Assembly (NCBI RefSeq): GCF_041904905.1
Contig: NZ_JAYRMI010000040.1
Coordinates: 1 to 34,788, forward strand
Origin: Zoogloea sp041904905
GTDB lineage: Bacteria > Pseudomonadota > Gammaproteobacteria > Burkholderiales > Rhodocyclaceae
Reading direction: 5' to 3'
Length of the DNA stretch: 34,788 bases
Below the pieces are notes generated by a model. It made no database searches. It saw nothing but the letters and a program-made list of their open reading frames with translations, and was not told the DNA's origin. The translations under genes and the position numbers were made by a program. Positions within the stretch are counted from its first letter, which is position 1, and every line of letters begins with the position of its first letter. This document shows positions 22,197 to 29,948 of this stretch, piece after piece.

Positions 22197-22204
22197 GGCC
22201 CCCC

Positions 22205-23377
22205 ATGCGCCTGCGCCCCACCCTCCGCCTCCTGGCCGCCCTGCTCGCCGGCGGCGGGTGGCTCTCCCCCCTCCAGGCCGCCGACGGCATCGACGCCGGG
22301 TTCCGGCAATACCAGGCCTCACCGCCGCTCTTGCGCAGCCTGCCGCCCCCCGCGGCCGGCACCCCTGAGCGCCCACGCAGCATGGGCGACGCCCAACTCT
22401 TCGCCGAACACGCCGGCTCGGTGGTGCTCATCCTGGGTAAATCGAGCCTCGGCAGCGGCGCCATCGTCAGCCCCGACGGCCTCATCCTCACCAACCACCA
22501 CGTCGTCAGCGAAGGCAGCGACTACGCCGTGGTCTTCTACCGGCCCGACGGCCGCATCGACCTCGCCCCCCGCCAGACGGCCCGCCTGGTCAAGGTGGAT
22601 CAGATCGCCGACCTTGCCCTGCTCCGCCTCGACACCCCGCCGGACGACCTCAAACCCCTGCGCTTCGCCGGCCCGGACGACCTCAAGGTCGGCATCGACG
22701 TCCACGCCATCGGCCACCCCAAGGGCCAGACCTGGAGCTACACCAAAGGCCAGATCAGCCAGATCCGCCCCGACTTCACCTGGGCCGGCGCCCACCGCGC
22801 CCAGGTCATCCAGACCCAGACGCCCCTGCTGCCCGGCAACTCCGGCGGCCCCCTGCTCACCGACGACGGCCTCATCCTCGGCATCAACGCCTTCATCGAC
22901 CCCAAGGCCGCCTCCCTCAACTTCGCCATCGGCATCGACGAGGTGCAGCGCTTCCTGGCACGCCCCGACAACCGCTACCTGCCCCAGGCGGCCGCCCAGG
23001 CCCCCCAGGCCGCCCCCGCCCCCGCCGTCGCCACCCCACCGCCCCGCCCGGCCCCTTCCAACTGCGAAGTCCGGATACTCGGCACCCTGCGGGACACCGC
23101 CCGCAACGCCAAGGTCGTCCGGGTCGACCTCGACTGCGACGGCGAGCCCGACCTCTTCCTCGTCTACCCCGACGACCGCCGCGCCCCCTACGAAGCCTGG
23201 CTCGACCTCAACAAGGACAAACGGGTCGACGTCATCGTCTTCGACGACAACCGTGACGAGCGCTGGGACCGCTCCTTTCACGACAAGGATTTCGACGGCC
23301 GCTGGGACTTCATCGGCCAGCACCCCGACGGCAAGGTCTTCCCCACCCGCCTCGTCCCCTTCACCCAGCCGCAGTAA
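22205..23377 (+). CDS. Secreted trypsin-like (S1C/HtrA-like) serine protease with acidic C-terminal repeats
   Basis: A 390-aa protein. A signal peptide (1 to about 26, SPLQAA) and a trypsin-like domain (about 60-255) are visible. The triad reads H99 in TNHHVV, D136 in ADLALLRL and S213 in PGNSGGPLL. There is no PDZ domain. After a Pro/Ala linker (about 262-284), residues 305-370 hold three acidic loops, DLDCDGEPD, DLNKDKRVDV and DKDFDGRWD. They resemble the DxDxDG loops of calcium-binding repeats. ATG 22205 was chosen with GAGG six bases before it; a GTG at 22193 overlaps the caspase gene but has no ribosome-binding site. It could process or be processed by the caspase-type enzyme. Confidence 0.92.
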   Translation: MRLRPTLRLLAALLAGGGWLSPLQAADGIDAGFRQYQASPPLLRSLPPPAAGTPERPRSMGDAQLFAEHAGSVVLILGKSSLGSGAIVSPDGLILTNHHVVSEGSDYAVVFYRPDGRIDLAPRQTARLVKVDQIADLALLRLDTPPDDLKPLRFAGPDDLKVGIDVHAIGHPKGQTWSYTKGQISQIRPDFTWAGAHRAQVIQTQTPLLPGNSGGPLLTDDGLILGINAFIDPKAASLNFAIGIDEVQRFLARPDNRYLPQAAAQAPQAAPAPAVATPPPRPAPSNCEVRILGTLRDTARNAKVVRVDLDCDGEPDLFLVYPDDRRAPYEAWLDLNKDKRVDVIVFDDNRDERWDRSFHDKDFDGRWDFIGQHPDGKVFPTRLVPFTQPQ

Positions 23378-23423
23378 GGGCTCGCCCCCGGCGGCGCAAA
23401 CCGGTCGCCGCCCCTCCCCCCGC

Positions 23424-23432
23424 TGATATAAT
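23424..23432 (+). promoter_or_regulatory. Extended -10 promoter of yajC-secD-secF
   Basis: TGATATAAT (TG at 23424-23425, TATAAT at 23427-23432) is a perfect extended -10. No -35 is visible at the usual distance. The start site would be near 23440, about 25 nt before the GTG start of yajC. It separates the sec genes from the protease operon. Confidence 0.6.
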
Positions 23433-23464
23433 CTGCGCCTTTGCATCCCTCACCGGAGTTCAAT

Positions 23465-23797
23465 GTGCTGATTTCCAACGCCTTTGCCCAGGCCGCCCCG
23501 GCCGCCGCACAAGAGCCGATGTCTCAACTCGTCAACTATCTTCCGATGATCTTCGTGTTCGTCGCGATGTGGTTCCTGATGATTCGCCCGCAGCTGAAGC
23601 GCGCCAAGGAACACAAGGCCCTCCTCGAAGGTCTGCAGAAGAACGACGAAGTGCTCACCCAGGGTGGCATCGTCGGCAAGGTCACCCAGATCGGCGACAA
23701 CTACGTGCACGTTGAAGTAGCCCCCAACACCCAGATCGTCGTCCAGAAGCAGGCCATCGGCGCCGTGCTCCCCAAGGGCACCCTCAAGTCGCTCTGA
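23465..23797 (+). CDS. yajC: Preprotein translocase subunit YajC
   Basis: A 110-aa small inner-membrane subunit of the SecDF-YajC accessory complex. It begins MLISNAFAQA, as usual for betaproteobacterial YajC. One membrane segment (YLPMIFVFVAMWFLMI) is followed by RPQLKRAKEHKALLEGL and a cytoplasmic beta-rich tail. The start is GTG 23465, with GGAG seven bases upstream. An ATG two bases earlier (23463) is out of frame and meets a stop after two codons (ATG TGC TGA), so the true start sits inside a minimal overlapping reading frame. secD follows after 87 bp. tgt and queA, common upstream neighbours, are absent here. Confidence 0.95.
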   Translation: MLISNAFAQAAPAAAQEPMSQLVNYLPMIFVFVAMWFLMIRPQLKRAKEHKALLEGLQKNDEVLTQGGIVGKVTQIGDNYVHVEVAPNTQIVVQKQAIGAVLPKGTLKSL

Positions 23798-23884
23798 TCG
23801 CCCGCCGGCCGGTGCCCCACACCGGCCGCGTCGCATCGTCGCACCGCCCCTGCATCGCCTGTCCTCTCTCCTTTTCGCCAGACC

Positions 23885-25744
23885 ATGAACCGCTACCCTC
23901 TCTGGAAAAATCTCCTCATCGGCATCGTCCTGCTGTGGGGGCTGATCTACACCCTGCCGAATTTCTACGGAGAGGTGCCCGCCGTCCAGGTCTCCAGCGG
24001 CAAGGCCACCCTCAAGCTCGACGCCACCGCCACCATGGCCCGCGTCGAAGACAGCCTCAAGGCGGCCGGCATCGCCCATGACGGCCTGTTCGCCGACATG
24101 ACCAGCGTGCGCGCCCGCTTCCGCGACACCGACACCCAGCTCAAGGCCAAGGACGCCATCGAGAGAGCCTTCAACCCGGATGCGGCCGACCCCGCCTACG
24201 TGGTCGCCCTCAACCTCCTGTCGGCCAGCCCCCAGTGGCTCACCTCGATCCACGCCCTGCCCATGTACCTCGGCCTCGACCTGCGCGGCGGCGTGCACTT
24301 CCTGCTCCAGGTGGACATGAAGGGCGCCGTCACCAAGCGCCTCGACGCCACCGCCGGCGACCTGCGCTCCCTGCTGCGCGACAAGAACGTCCGCCACGCC
24401 GGCATCGCCCGCGAGGGCTCGACGGTGGTCGTCAAGTTCCGCGACACCGAAACCCAGGCCCGCGCCCGGAGCGTCATCGCCGCCAGCACCAACGATCTGC
24501 AGCTCGTCGAAGGCCAGGACGGCGCCGACTACAAGCTCACCGCCACCCTCACCCAGCTCGCCCAGAAGAGCATCCAGGAAGGCGCGATCAAGCAGAACAT
24601 CTCCACCCTCCACAACCGGATCAACGAACTCGGCGTGGCCGAGCCGGTGATCCAGCAACAAGGCCTCGACCGCATCGTGGTGCAACTGCCCGGCGTGCAG
24701 GACGTGGCCAAGGCCAAGGACATCCTGGGCCGCACCGCCACCCTCGAAATCCGCCTGGTAGACGACAGCCCCGGCAGCCTCGAAGCCGCGCTGCAGGGCA
24801 ACGTCCCGCCGGGCACCGAGCTATACACCGAGCGCGGCGGCAACCCGCTGCTGGTCAAGAAGCAGGTCGTCCTCACCGGCGAGCGCCTCACCGACGCCCA
24901 GCCCGGCTTCGACGGCCAGACCCACGAGGCCGCCGTGCACCTCACCCTCGACTCCGCCGGCGCCCGCATCTTCAAGGACGTGACCCGCGAGAACGTCAAC
25001 AAGCGCATGGCCATCCTGCTCATCGAGAAGGGCAAGGGCGAGGTCGTCACCGCCCCGGTCATCCGCGCCGAAATCGGCGGCGGCCGCGTGCAGATCTCCG
25101 GCCGCATGACCTCCGAAGAAGCCACCGACACCGCCCTGCTGCTGCGCGCCGGCTCCCTGGCCGCGCCGATGGAGATCATCGAAGAGCGCACCATCGGCCC
25201 CAGCCTGGGCGCCGAGAACATCTCCAAGGGCTTCCACTCCACCCTGTGGGGCTTCGTGGCCATCGCCATCTTCATGTGCGCCTACTACATGCTGTTCGGC
25301 CTCGTGTCGGTGCTGGCCCTGGCCGCCAACCTGCTGTTGCTGGTGGCCCTGCTGTCGCTGCTCCAGGCCACCCTCACCCTGCCGGGCATCGCCGCCATCG
25401 CGCTCACCCTGGGCATGGCCATCGACGCCAACGTGCTCATCAACGAACGCATCCGCGAAGAGCTGCGCAACGGCTCCACGCCCCAGGCCGCCATCCACGC
25501 CGGCTACGACCGGGCCTTCGACACCATCCTCGACTCCAACGTCACCACCCTGATCGCCGGCATCGCCCTGCTGGTCTTCGGCTCCGGCCCGGTGCGCGGC
25601 TTCGCGGTGGTGCACTGCCTGGGCATCCTCACCTCCATGTTCAGCGCCATCCTCGTCTCCCGCGGGCTGGTCAACCTGATCTACGGCAAGAAGCGCAAGC
25701 TCGAAAAACTCGCCATCGGCCAGGTGTGGAAACCGGGCATCTGA
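23885..25744 (+). CDS. secD: Protein translocase subunit SecD
   Basis: A 619-aa inner-membrane subunit that uses the proton gradient to help pull exported proteins into the periplasm. TM1 is at about 9-27 (LLIGIVLLWGLIYTL). A large periplasmic P1 domain includes YLGLDLRGGVHFLLQVD. Five more membrane segments fill about 450-600, with the conserved GIAAIALTLGMAIDANVLINERI and the end SGPVRGFAVVHCLGILTSMFS. The length is typical. The ribosome-binding site before ATG 23885 is weak. Confidence 0.98.
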   Translation: MNRYPLWKNLLIGIVLLWGLIYTLPNFYGEVPAVQVSSGKATLKLDATATMARVEDSLKAAGIAHDGLFADMTSVRARFRDTDTQLKAKDAIERAFNPDAADPAYVVALNLLSASPQWLTSIHALPMYLGLDLRGGVHFLLQVDMKGAVTKRLDATAGDLRSLLRDKNVRHAGIAREGSTVVVKFRDTETQARARSVIAASTNDLQLVEGQDGADYKLTATLTQLAQKSIQEGAIKQNISTLHNRINELGVAEPVIQQQGLDRIVVQLPGVQDVAKAKDILGRTATLEIRLVDDSPGSLEAALQGNVPPGTELYTERGGNPLLVKKQVVLTGERLTDAQPGFDGQTHEAAVHLTLDSAGARIFKDVTRENVNKRMAILLIEKGKGEVVTAPVIRAEIGGGRVQISGRMTSEEATDTALLLRAGSLAAPMEIIEERTIGPSLGAENISKGFHSTLWGFVAIAIFMCAYYMLFGLVSVLALAANLLLLVALLSLLQATLTLPGIAAIALTLGMAIDANVLINERIREELRNGSTPQAAIHAGYDRAFDTILDSNVTTLIAGIALLVFGSGPVRGFAVVHCLGILTSMFSAILVSRGLVNLIYGKKRKLEKLAIGQVWKPGI

Positions 25745-25801
25745 TGCCTCCGGGCGGGGCGTCGGGCCGACGACCCAAACCCCCCCGCCCCCGCAGCACC
25801 C

Positions 25802-25825
25802 TGTAGGTCGGACTTCAGCCCGACA
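25802..25825. repeat. REP-like palindrome between secD and secF
   Basis: The imperfect palindrome opens TGTAGGTCGGACTTC and closes AGCCCGACA. This pattern is a common dispersed extragenic palindrome in proteobacteria (from memory). The stem GTCGG/CCGAC pairs 25807-25811 with 25820-25824. Confidence 0.6.
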
Positions 25826-25872
25826 ACGGCAACCTCAGCAACATCAACTCCAGCACGGAGCGCATCGCCGCC

Positions 25873-26805
25873 ATGGAATTCTTCAAGATCCGCAAAGACA
25901 TCCCCTTCATGAAGCACGCGCTGGTGTTCAACGTCATCTCGTTGATCACCTTCCTGCTCGCGGTGTTCTTCCTCGCCACCAAGGGCCTGCATTTCAGCGT
26001 CGAGTTCACCGGCGGCACCCTGATGGAGGTCAGCTACGCCGAACCCCCGGCCCTCGAAAAGCTCCGCGACGCCCTCGCCAAGCAAGGCTATCAGGATGCC
26101 CAGGTGCAGAACTTCGGCAGTGCCCGCGACGTGCTGATCCGCCTGCCCAACCGCGCCGGCGACGAGACCGCCAAGGTCAGCGAGAAGGTGATGGCCAGCC
26201 TCGCCGCCATCGACGGCCCCAAGGCCGAGCTGCGCCGCGTCGAGTTCGTCGGCCCGCAGGTGGGCAAGGAACTCGCCTCCGACGGCGCCATGGCCCTGCT
26301 GCTGGTGATTGGCGGCATCGTGGTGTATCTGGCAGTGCGCTTCGAGTGGCGTTTTGCGGTGTCGGCCATCATCGCCAACCTCCACGACGTCATCATCATC
26401 CTGGGCTTCTTCGCCCTGTTCCAGTGGGAGTTCTCCCTGCCGGTGCTCGCCGCCACCCTCGCCGTGCTGGGCTACTCGGTGAACGAATCGGTGGTGGTGT
26501 TCGACCGGGTGCGCGAAACCTTCAAGAAGAAGCGCGGCCTCACCACCCCGCAGGTGCTCGACCACGCCATCACCAGCACCATCAGCCGCACCATCATCAC
26601 CCACGGCAGCACCCAGATGATGGTGCTCTCGATGCTGCTGTTCGGCGGCGAGACCCTCTACTACTTCTCGCTCGCCCTCACCATCGGCATCTGCTTCGGC
26701 ATCTACTCGTCGGTCCTCGTCGCCAGCCCGCTGGTCATGTGGCTGGGCGTGAGCCGCGAACAGTTCATGCAGGTGAAGAAAGAAAAGCAGGAGGCGGTGG
26801 TCTGA
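25873..26805 (+). CDS. secF: Protein translocase subunit SecF
   Basis: A 310-aa partner of SecD. It has TM1 (residues 15-36), a periplasmic domain with FSVEFTGGTLMEVSY, and five C-terminal membrane segments including FALFQWEFSLPVLAATLAVLGYSVNESVVVFDRVRE. ATG 25873 follows GGAG at a rather long 12-base spacing. The 128-bp gap after secD is wider than the usual few bases and holds a REP-like palindrome, which could tune the SecD:SecF ratio. The convergent glycosyltransferase operon lies beyond a hairpin-rich spacer. Confidence 0.97.
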   Translation: MEFFKIRKDIPFMKHALVFNVISLITFLLAVFFLATKGLHFSVEFTGGTLMEVSYAEPPALEKLRDALAKQGYQDAQVQNFGSARDVLIRLPNRAGDETAKVSEKVMASLAAIDGPKAELRRVEFVGPQVGKELASDGAMALLLVIGGIVVYLAVRFEWRFAVSAIIANLHDVIIILGFFALFQWEFSLPVLAATLAVLGYSVNESVVVFDRVRETFKKKRGLTTPQVLDHAITSTISRTIITHGSTQMMVLSMLLFGGETLYYFSLALTIGICFGIYSSVLVASPLVMWLGVSREQFMQVKKEKQEAVV

Positions 26806-26836
26806 TCACCACCGCGCGCTAGCAGCCCCCCCGCCC

Positions 26837-26950
26837 GGCCGCGCTCCGCGGCCAGCAGCAACGCCCGGCCCGGGTCATCGGGCCCCTTACCCCTCCGCAC
26901 TCGCCCCCTGAAGCGCCTGCATCGCCCGGCGCCCCCCCATCGGGGGCCGG
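26837..26950. terminator. Hairpin cluster between convergent secF and glycosyltransferase genes
   Basis: GGCCGCG-CTC-CGCGGCC (26837-26853) is a perfect 7-bp hairpin. Near 26926-26950 a second one pairs CCGGCGCCCCC with GGGGGCCGG. No long T tract follows either, so termination may rely on Rho or on RNA structure. Confidence 0.4.
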
Positions 26951-27024
26951 CCGTCCAGGCCGCCTCAGCCCGACACACATCCAGTCTGAATCGCCCCTCG
27001 CGGCCCCCCCGCCGTCGCTGCTGC

Positions 27025-28620
27025 TTATCGGGGCGTCGCTCCGCCCGCCGCATTACGGCAGGCAGGGTCGTCGGGCGGTGGCGCCCACAGGGTGGCTGGC
27101 CGGGGATGAGCCAGCGCGTCGAGCTTGTCGCCCACCCGCGCGCCCACCACGGGCAGGCCTCGGGCCAGATGGGCCGCCGCCTCGGTCACACGGCCCGGCA
27201 AGCCCATGCCTTCCGGCGTCACCGCCCCCAGCGGGCGCCAGCACGGCGGAATCTGCGCCAGCAGGTCGTTCTCCGGGTTCTGATCGATGGTCTCCGGGTC
27301 CCGGACCACCACCGTACGCAGCCCGGCCGGAGCGGCAGGCATCGGCACCCCCTGCCTGAGCATCCGGAAGCGCCGCAGGAAAGCCGGATCGTCGTGGCTG
27401 TACGCGTACAGGGTGGCAATCTTGAAGTTGTTGGCCGACCCCAGGATGAAGGTATCCGGATTCGCCAGCGCGTAAGACACCAGCCCCCGCCCGTTGGCGA
27501 TGAACACCCGGTAAGCCTGACACTCCAGAATGCCCAGCGGCACCGACAGCAACACCATCAGGCCCAGCGCGGCCAGCCGCAACCCGTGGCCCACGCGGCA
27601 GATCGCCACCGCCGCCAGCACAGCCAGCGGCGCGATGAACAGGCCCAGGTAGTTGGCCTGCTTCATGGCCAGCCGGAAAGGCGAGAACGACACCGGGAAC
27701 AGCGACAGCACGATCAGCAGCGCGAACAGCCAGAACGCCGTGTCCTTCACCGCCGCCGCCTGCGACGCCTCGTCCAGGCCCCGCGGGCGCAGCCCCAGGT
27801 ACAGCCCGATCAACCCCAGCGGCCCCAGCAGCGCCGTGTGGCGGATATCCAGCAGCAGGTAATAGACGTAGTAAAACGCCCCGTCCTCAACCTTGGTGGC
27901 AATGAAATTGCGGCCGATGTGAGACAGCACCACCTTGAAGGCGTGCAGCGGGTCGCCCGCCACCGCCTGCATCAGCAGGAAGTGCCCCACCAGCATGCAC
28001 CCGCCCCCCAGCACCACCCACAGCCAGCGCAGGCTGAGCCTGCGCACCGCCAGCGGCCACAGCAGAAAGGCCAGCAGCGCCACCCCCAGCAGCTCCTTCA
28101 CCCAGAACACCGCCCCCATGGCCAGCCCGGCGGCAAAGGCCAGGGGCACCGAGCGGCGGCGCTCCGATTCGAGAAAGACCACGAAGGACAAGGTGACGAA
28201 CATGTTGGCCACCGCGTCCGCGTGCAGGCGCGACGCCGTGGCCACGTGCAGCGGGGTGAGCGCCATCAGGCAGGCCGCAATCGCCGCCACCCGGCCATCG
28301 AAGCGCCGACGGCAGAACCACCAGACCAGCCCGATCTCCAGCAGCGAGCACAGCAGCGGCCACAGGTTGAGCTGGAACTCCCCCGCCCCGAAGAGCTTGA
28401 GCATCAGCCCGGCCGGAATGTTGAAGCCGTAGCGGAGCGCCCCGTTGTAATCGGCCGTGCTCCAGACCCCGTTGGCAACGTCGAGCGCGCGCTCGAAATA
28501 GGTGACGTCGTCCGAGCCCAGCGGCCCGCTGAAAGCCAGCAGGCGCCACGCGAGGGCCGCGGCGATCGCGCCGGCAATCGCCAGCCAGCCGCCGGACCGG
28601 TTTCGGGTGCCTTCGATCAT
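27025..28620 (-). CDS. GT-C fold membrane glycosyltransferase (PMT/ArnT-like), third gene of gtr-type cassette
   Basis: A 531-aa inner-membrane protein with about 10-11 hydrophobic segments. The first periplasmic loop contains GPLGSDDVTYFERALDVA; an acidic pair in this place is the catalytic hallmark of GT-C enzymes that use lipid-linked sugars. The C-terminal 130 residues are soluble, with a Pro-rich tail. The gene overlaps the GT2 gene by four bases (ATGA at 28620-28617). In gtrA-gtrB-gtrX cassettes the third gene is the serotype-specific transferase that moves the sugar from undecaprenyl phosphate to the target glycan. That role is inferred here; the target is unknown. Confidence 0.88.
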   Translation of the reverse strand: MIEGTRNRSGGWLAIAGAIAAALAWRLLAFSGPLGSDDVTYFERALDVANGVWSTADYNGALRYGFNIPAGLMLKLFGAGEFQLNLWPLLCSLLEIGLVWWFCRRRFDGRVAAIAACLMALTPLHVATASRLHADAVANMFVTLSFVVFLESERRRSVPLAFAAGLAMGAVFWVKELLGVALLAFLLWPLAVRRLSLRWLWVVLGGGCMLVGHFLLMQAVAGDPLHAFKVVLSHIGRNFIATKVEDGAFYYVYYLLLDIRHTALLGPLGLIGLYLGLRPRGLDEASQAAAVKDTAFWLFALLIVLSLFPVSFSPFRLAMKQANYLGLFIAPLAVLAAVAICRVGHGLRLAALGLMVLLSVPLGILECQAYRVFIANGRGLVSYALANPDTFILGSANNFKIATLYAYSHDDPAFLRRFRMLRQGVPMPAAPAGLRTVVVRDPETIDQNPENDLLAQIPPCWRPLGAVTPEGMGLPGRVTEAAAHLARGLPVVGARVGDKLDALAHPRPATLWAPPPDDPACRNAAGGATPR

Positions 28621-29555
28621 CGCAGCTCCTTATCCACAAAGTAGCGGGGGCGGCGCTTGGTCTCCAGGTAGGCCTTGGCGATGTACTCCCCCAGCACCCC
28701 GATGGACAGCAGCTGGATGCCCCCCAGGAAATACATCGGCACCACCGTAGACGCCCAGCCGGGCACCGTGGCCCCCGCCAGCTTCTGGAACACCGTCCAA
28801 GCCGCCCCCGCCAGGCTGAGCAGGCAGGTCGCAAAGCCCAGCGCCGAGATCAGGCGCAGGGGCGTCACGCTGAACGAGGTGATCCCGTCGATGGCGAACG
28901 CCAGCATCTTGCGCAGCGGATATTTCGACTCCCCCGCAAACCGCTCGCTGCGCGTGTAAAAGACCTTGCTGCTGCGGTAGCCCAGCAAGGGAACAATCCC
29001 GCGCAGGAACAGATTCACCTCGTCGAACTGGCGCAGGCTCTCGATGGCGCGACGGCTCAGCAGGCGGTAATCGGCGTGGTCGTACACCACATCCACCCCC
29101 ATGCTCATCATCAGCTTGTAAAAGCCCTGGGCGGTCATGCGCTTGAAGGCGGTGTCGCTCTCCCGCTTGCTGCGCACCCCATACACCACGTCCGAACCCT
29201 CGCCGAAGGCCACGATCATCGCCCGCACGGCCTCCGGGTCATCCTGAAGGTCGGCGTCGAGGGAGACGATGGCGTCGCCCTCCGCCGTCATCAGGCCGGC
29301 CAGCAGGGCCCGCTGATGGCCGCAGTTGCGCGACAGCTTGATCCCGCGCAGGCGCGGATCGGCGGCGTGGAACTGCTCGATCAGGCGCCAGGTGGCATCG
29401 CGGCTGCCGTCGTCCACGAAATAGACCGCGCTATCCGCCGAGACAAGCCCATCGGCCACCAGCGAATCGAGCAGCACACCCAGCCGCTGACAGGTCTCCG
29501 GCAGCACCTCCTCCTCGTTGAAGCAGGGGATGACGATTCCAAGCTTGGTAGACAT
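28617..29555 (-). CDS. GtrB-like family 2 glycosyltransferase (polyprenyl-phosphate sugar synthase)
   Basis: A 312-aa protein. The GT2 domain starts with IVIPCFNEEEVLP and shows VDDGSRD and the metal-binding SLDADLQDDPE (D100, D102). Two membrane segments lie in the last 80 residues (ALGFATCLLSLAGAAW; PMYFLGGIQLLSIGVLGEY). This is the layout of GtrB and dolichyl-phosphate-mannose-synthase-like enzymes that load a sugar onto undecaprenyl phosphate on the cytoplasmic side. The ribosome-binding site AAGGAA is good. It lies 9 bp after the gtrA-like gene. Confidence 0.95.
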   Translation of the reverse strand: MSTKLGIVIPCFNEEEVLPETCQRLGVLLDSLVADGLVSADSAVYFVDDGSRDATWRLIEQFHAADPRLRGIKLSRNCGHQRALLAGLMTAEGDAIVSLDADLQDDPEAVRAMIVAFGEGSDVVYGVRSKRESDTAFKRMTAQGFYKLMMSMGVDVVYDHADYRLLSRRAIESLRQFDEVNLFLRGIVPLLGYRSSKVFYTRSERFAGESKYPLRKMLAFAIDGITSFSVTPLRLISALGFATCLLSLAGAAWTVFQKLAGATVPGWASTVVPMYFLGGIQLLSIGVLGEYIAKAYLETKRRPRYFVDKELR

Positions 29556-29564
29556 TCCAGTTCC

Positions 29565-29948
29565 TTATTTGCGCACGCTATGGAAGACCAGGTGCCGCTG
29601 GCCGAAGAAAGACAGCAGCGTCATCGGCACCAGCGCAATGGCTCCCGCCACCGCCGCACCGAAGCCCATGTTCATGAACACCGAAATCAACAGGATGTTG
29701 ATGGGGTAAAGCACGCTCCACAGCAGCACGAACCGCGGCAGCCGGTCGAGCGAGCCGTTCCCGAAGACAAACCGCCCCTGGTTGTAGAACGACACCGCCA
29801 TCCCCACCACCAGCGAGATGAGATTCGCAATTGCAAAGTTGAGGCCCACCTGCAGCAACAGCACGTAGGTGACATAGGAAACAGCGGTATTGACCACCCC
29901 GGACACGCCGAAGCGGACGAACTGGGCAAACGACGAACGATGATTCAA
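29565..29948 (-). CDS. GtrA-like small membrane protein (putative lipid-sugar flippase)
   Basis: A 127-aa protein with four membrane segments: FGVSGVVNTAVSYVTYVLLL, the FAIANLISLVVGMAVSF region, VLLWSVLYPINILLISVFM and AVAGAIALVPMTLLSFF. It ends RHLVFHSVRK. This is the GtrA family thought to flip polyprenyl-phosphate sugars. It is first in the three-gene cassette. The start codon is TTG at 29948, supported by GGAG six bases upstream and by the usual N-terminus (FVRFGVSGVVNT) following soon after. Confidence 0.93.
   Translation of the reverse strand: MNHRSSFAQFVRFGVSGVVNTAVSYVTYVLLLQVGLNFAIANLISLVVGMAVSFYNQGRFVFGNGSLDRLPRFVLLWSVLYPINILLISVFMNMGFGAAVAGAIALVPMTLLSFFGQRHLVFHSVRK

Noticed and set aside
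22193..22204. GTG start of the trypsin-like protease overlapping the caspase stop
   Set aside because: No ribosome-binding site at the right distance. ATG 22205 has GAGG at good spacing and gives a normal signal peptide.
20517..22376. 619-codon minus-strand open frame opposite the caspase gene
   Set aside because: Shadow frame. The opposite strand has a complete signal peptide, linker and caspase motifs.
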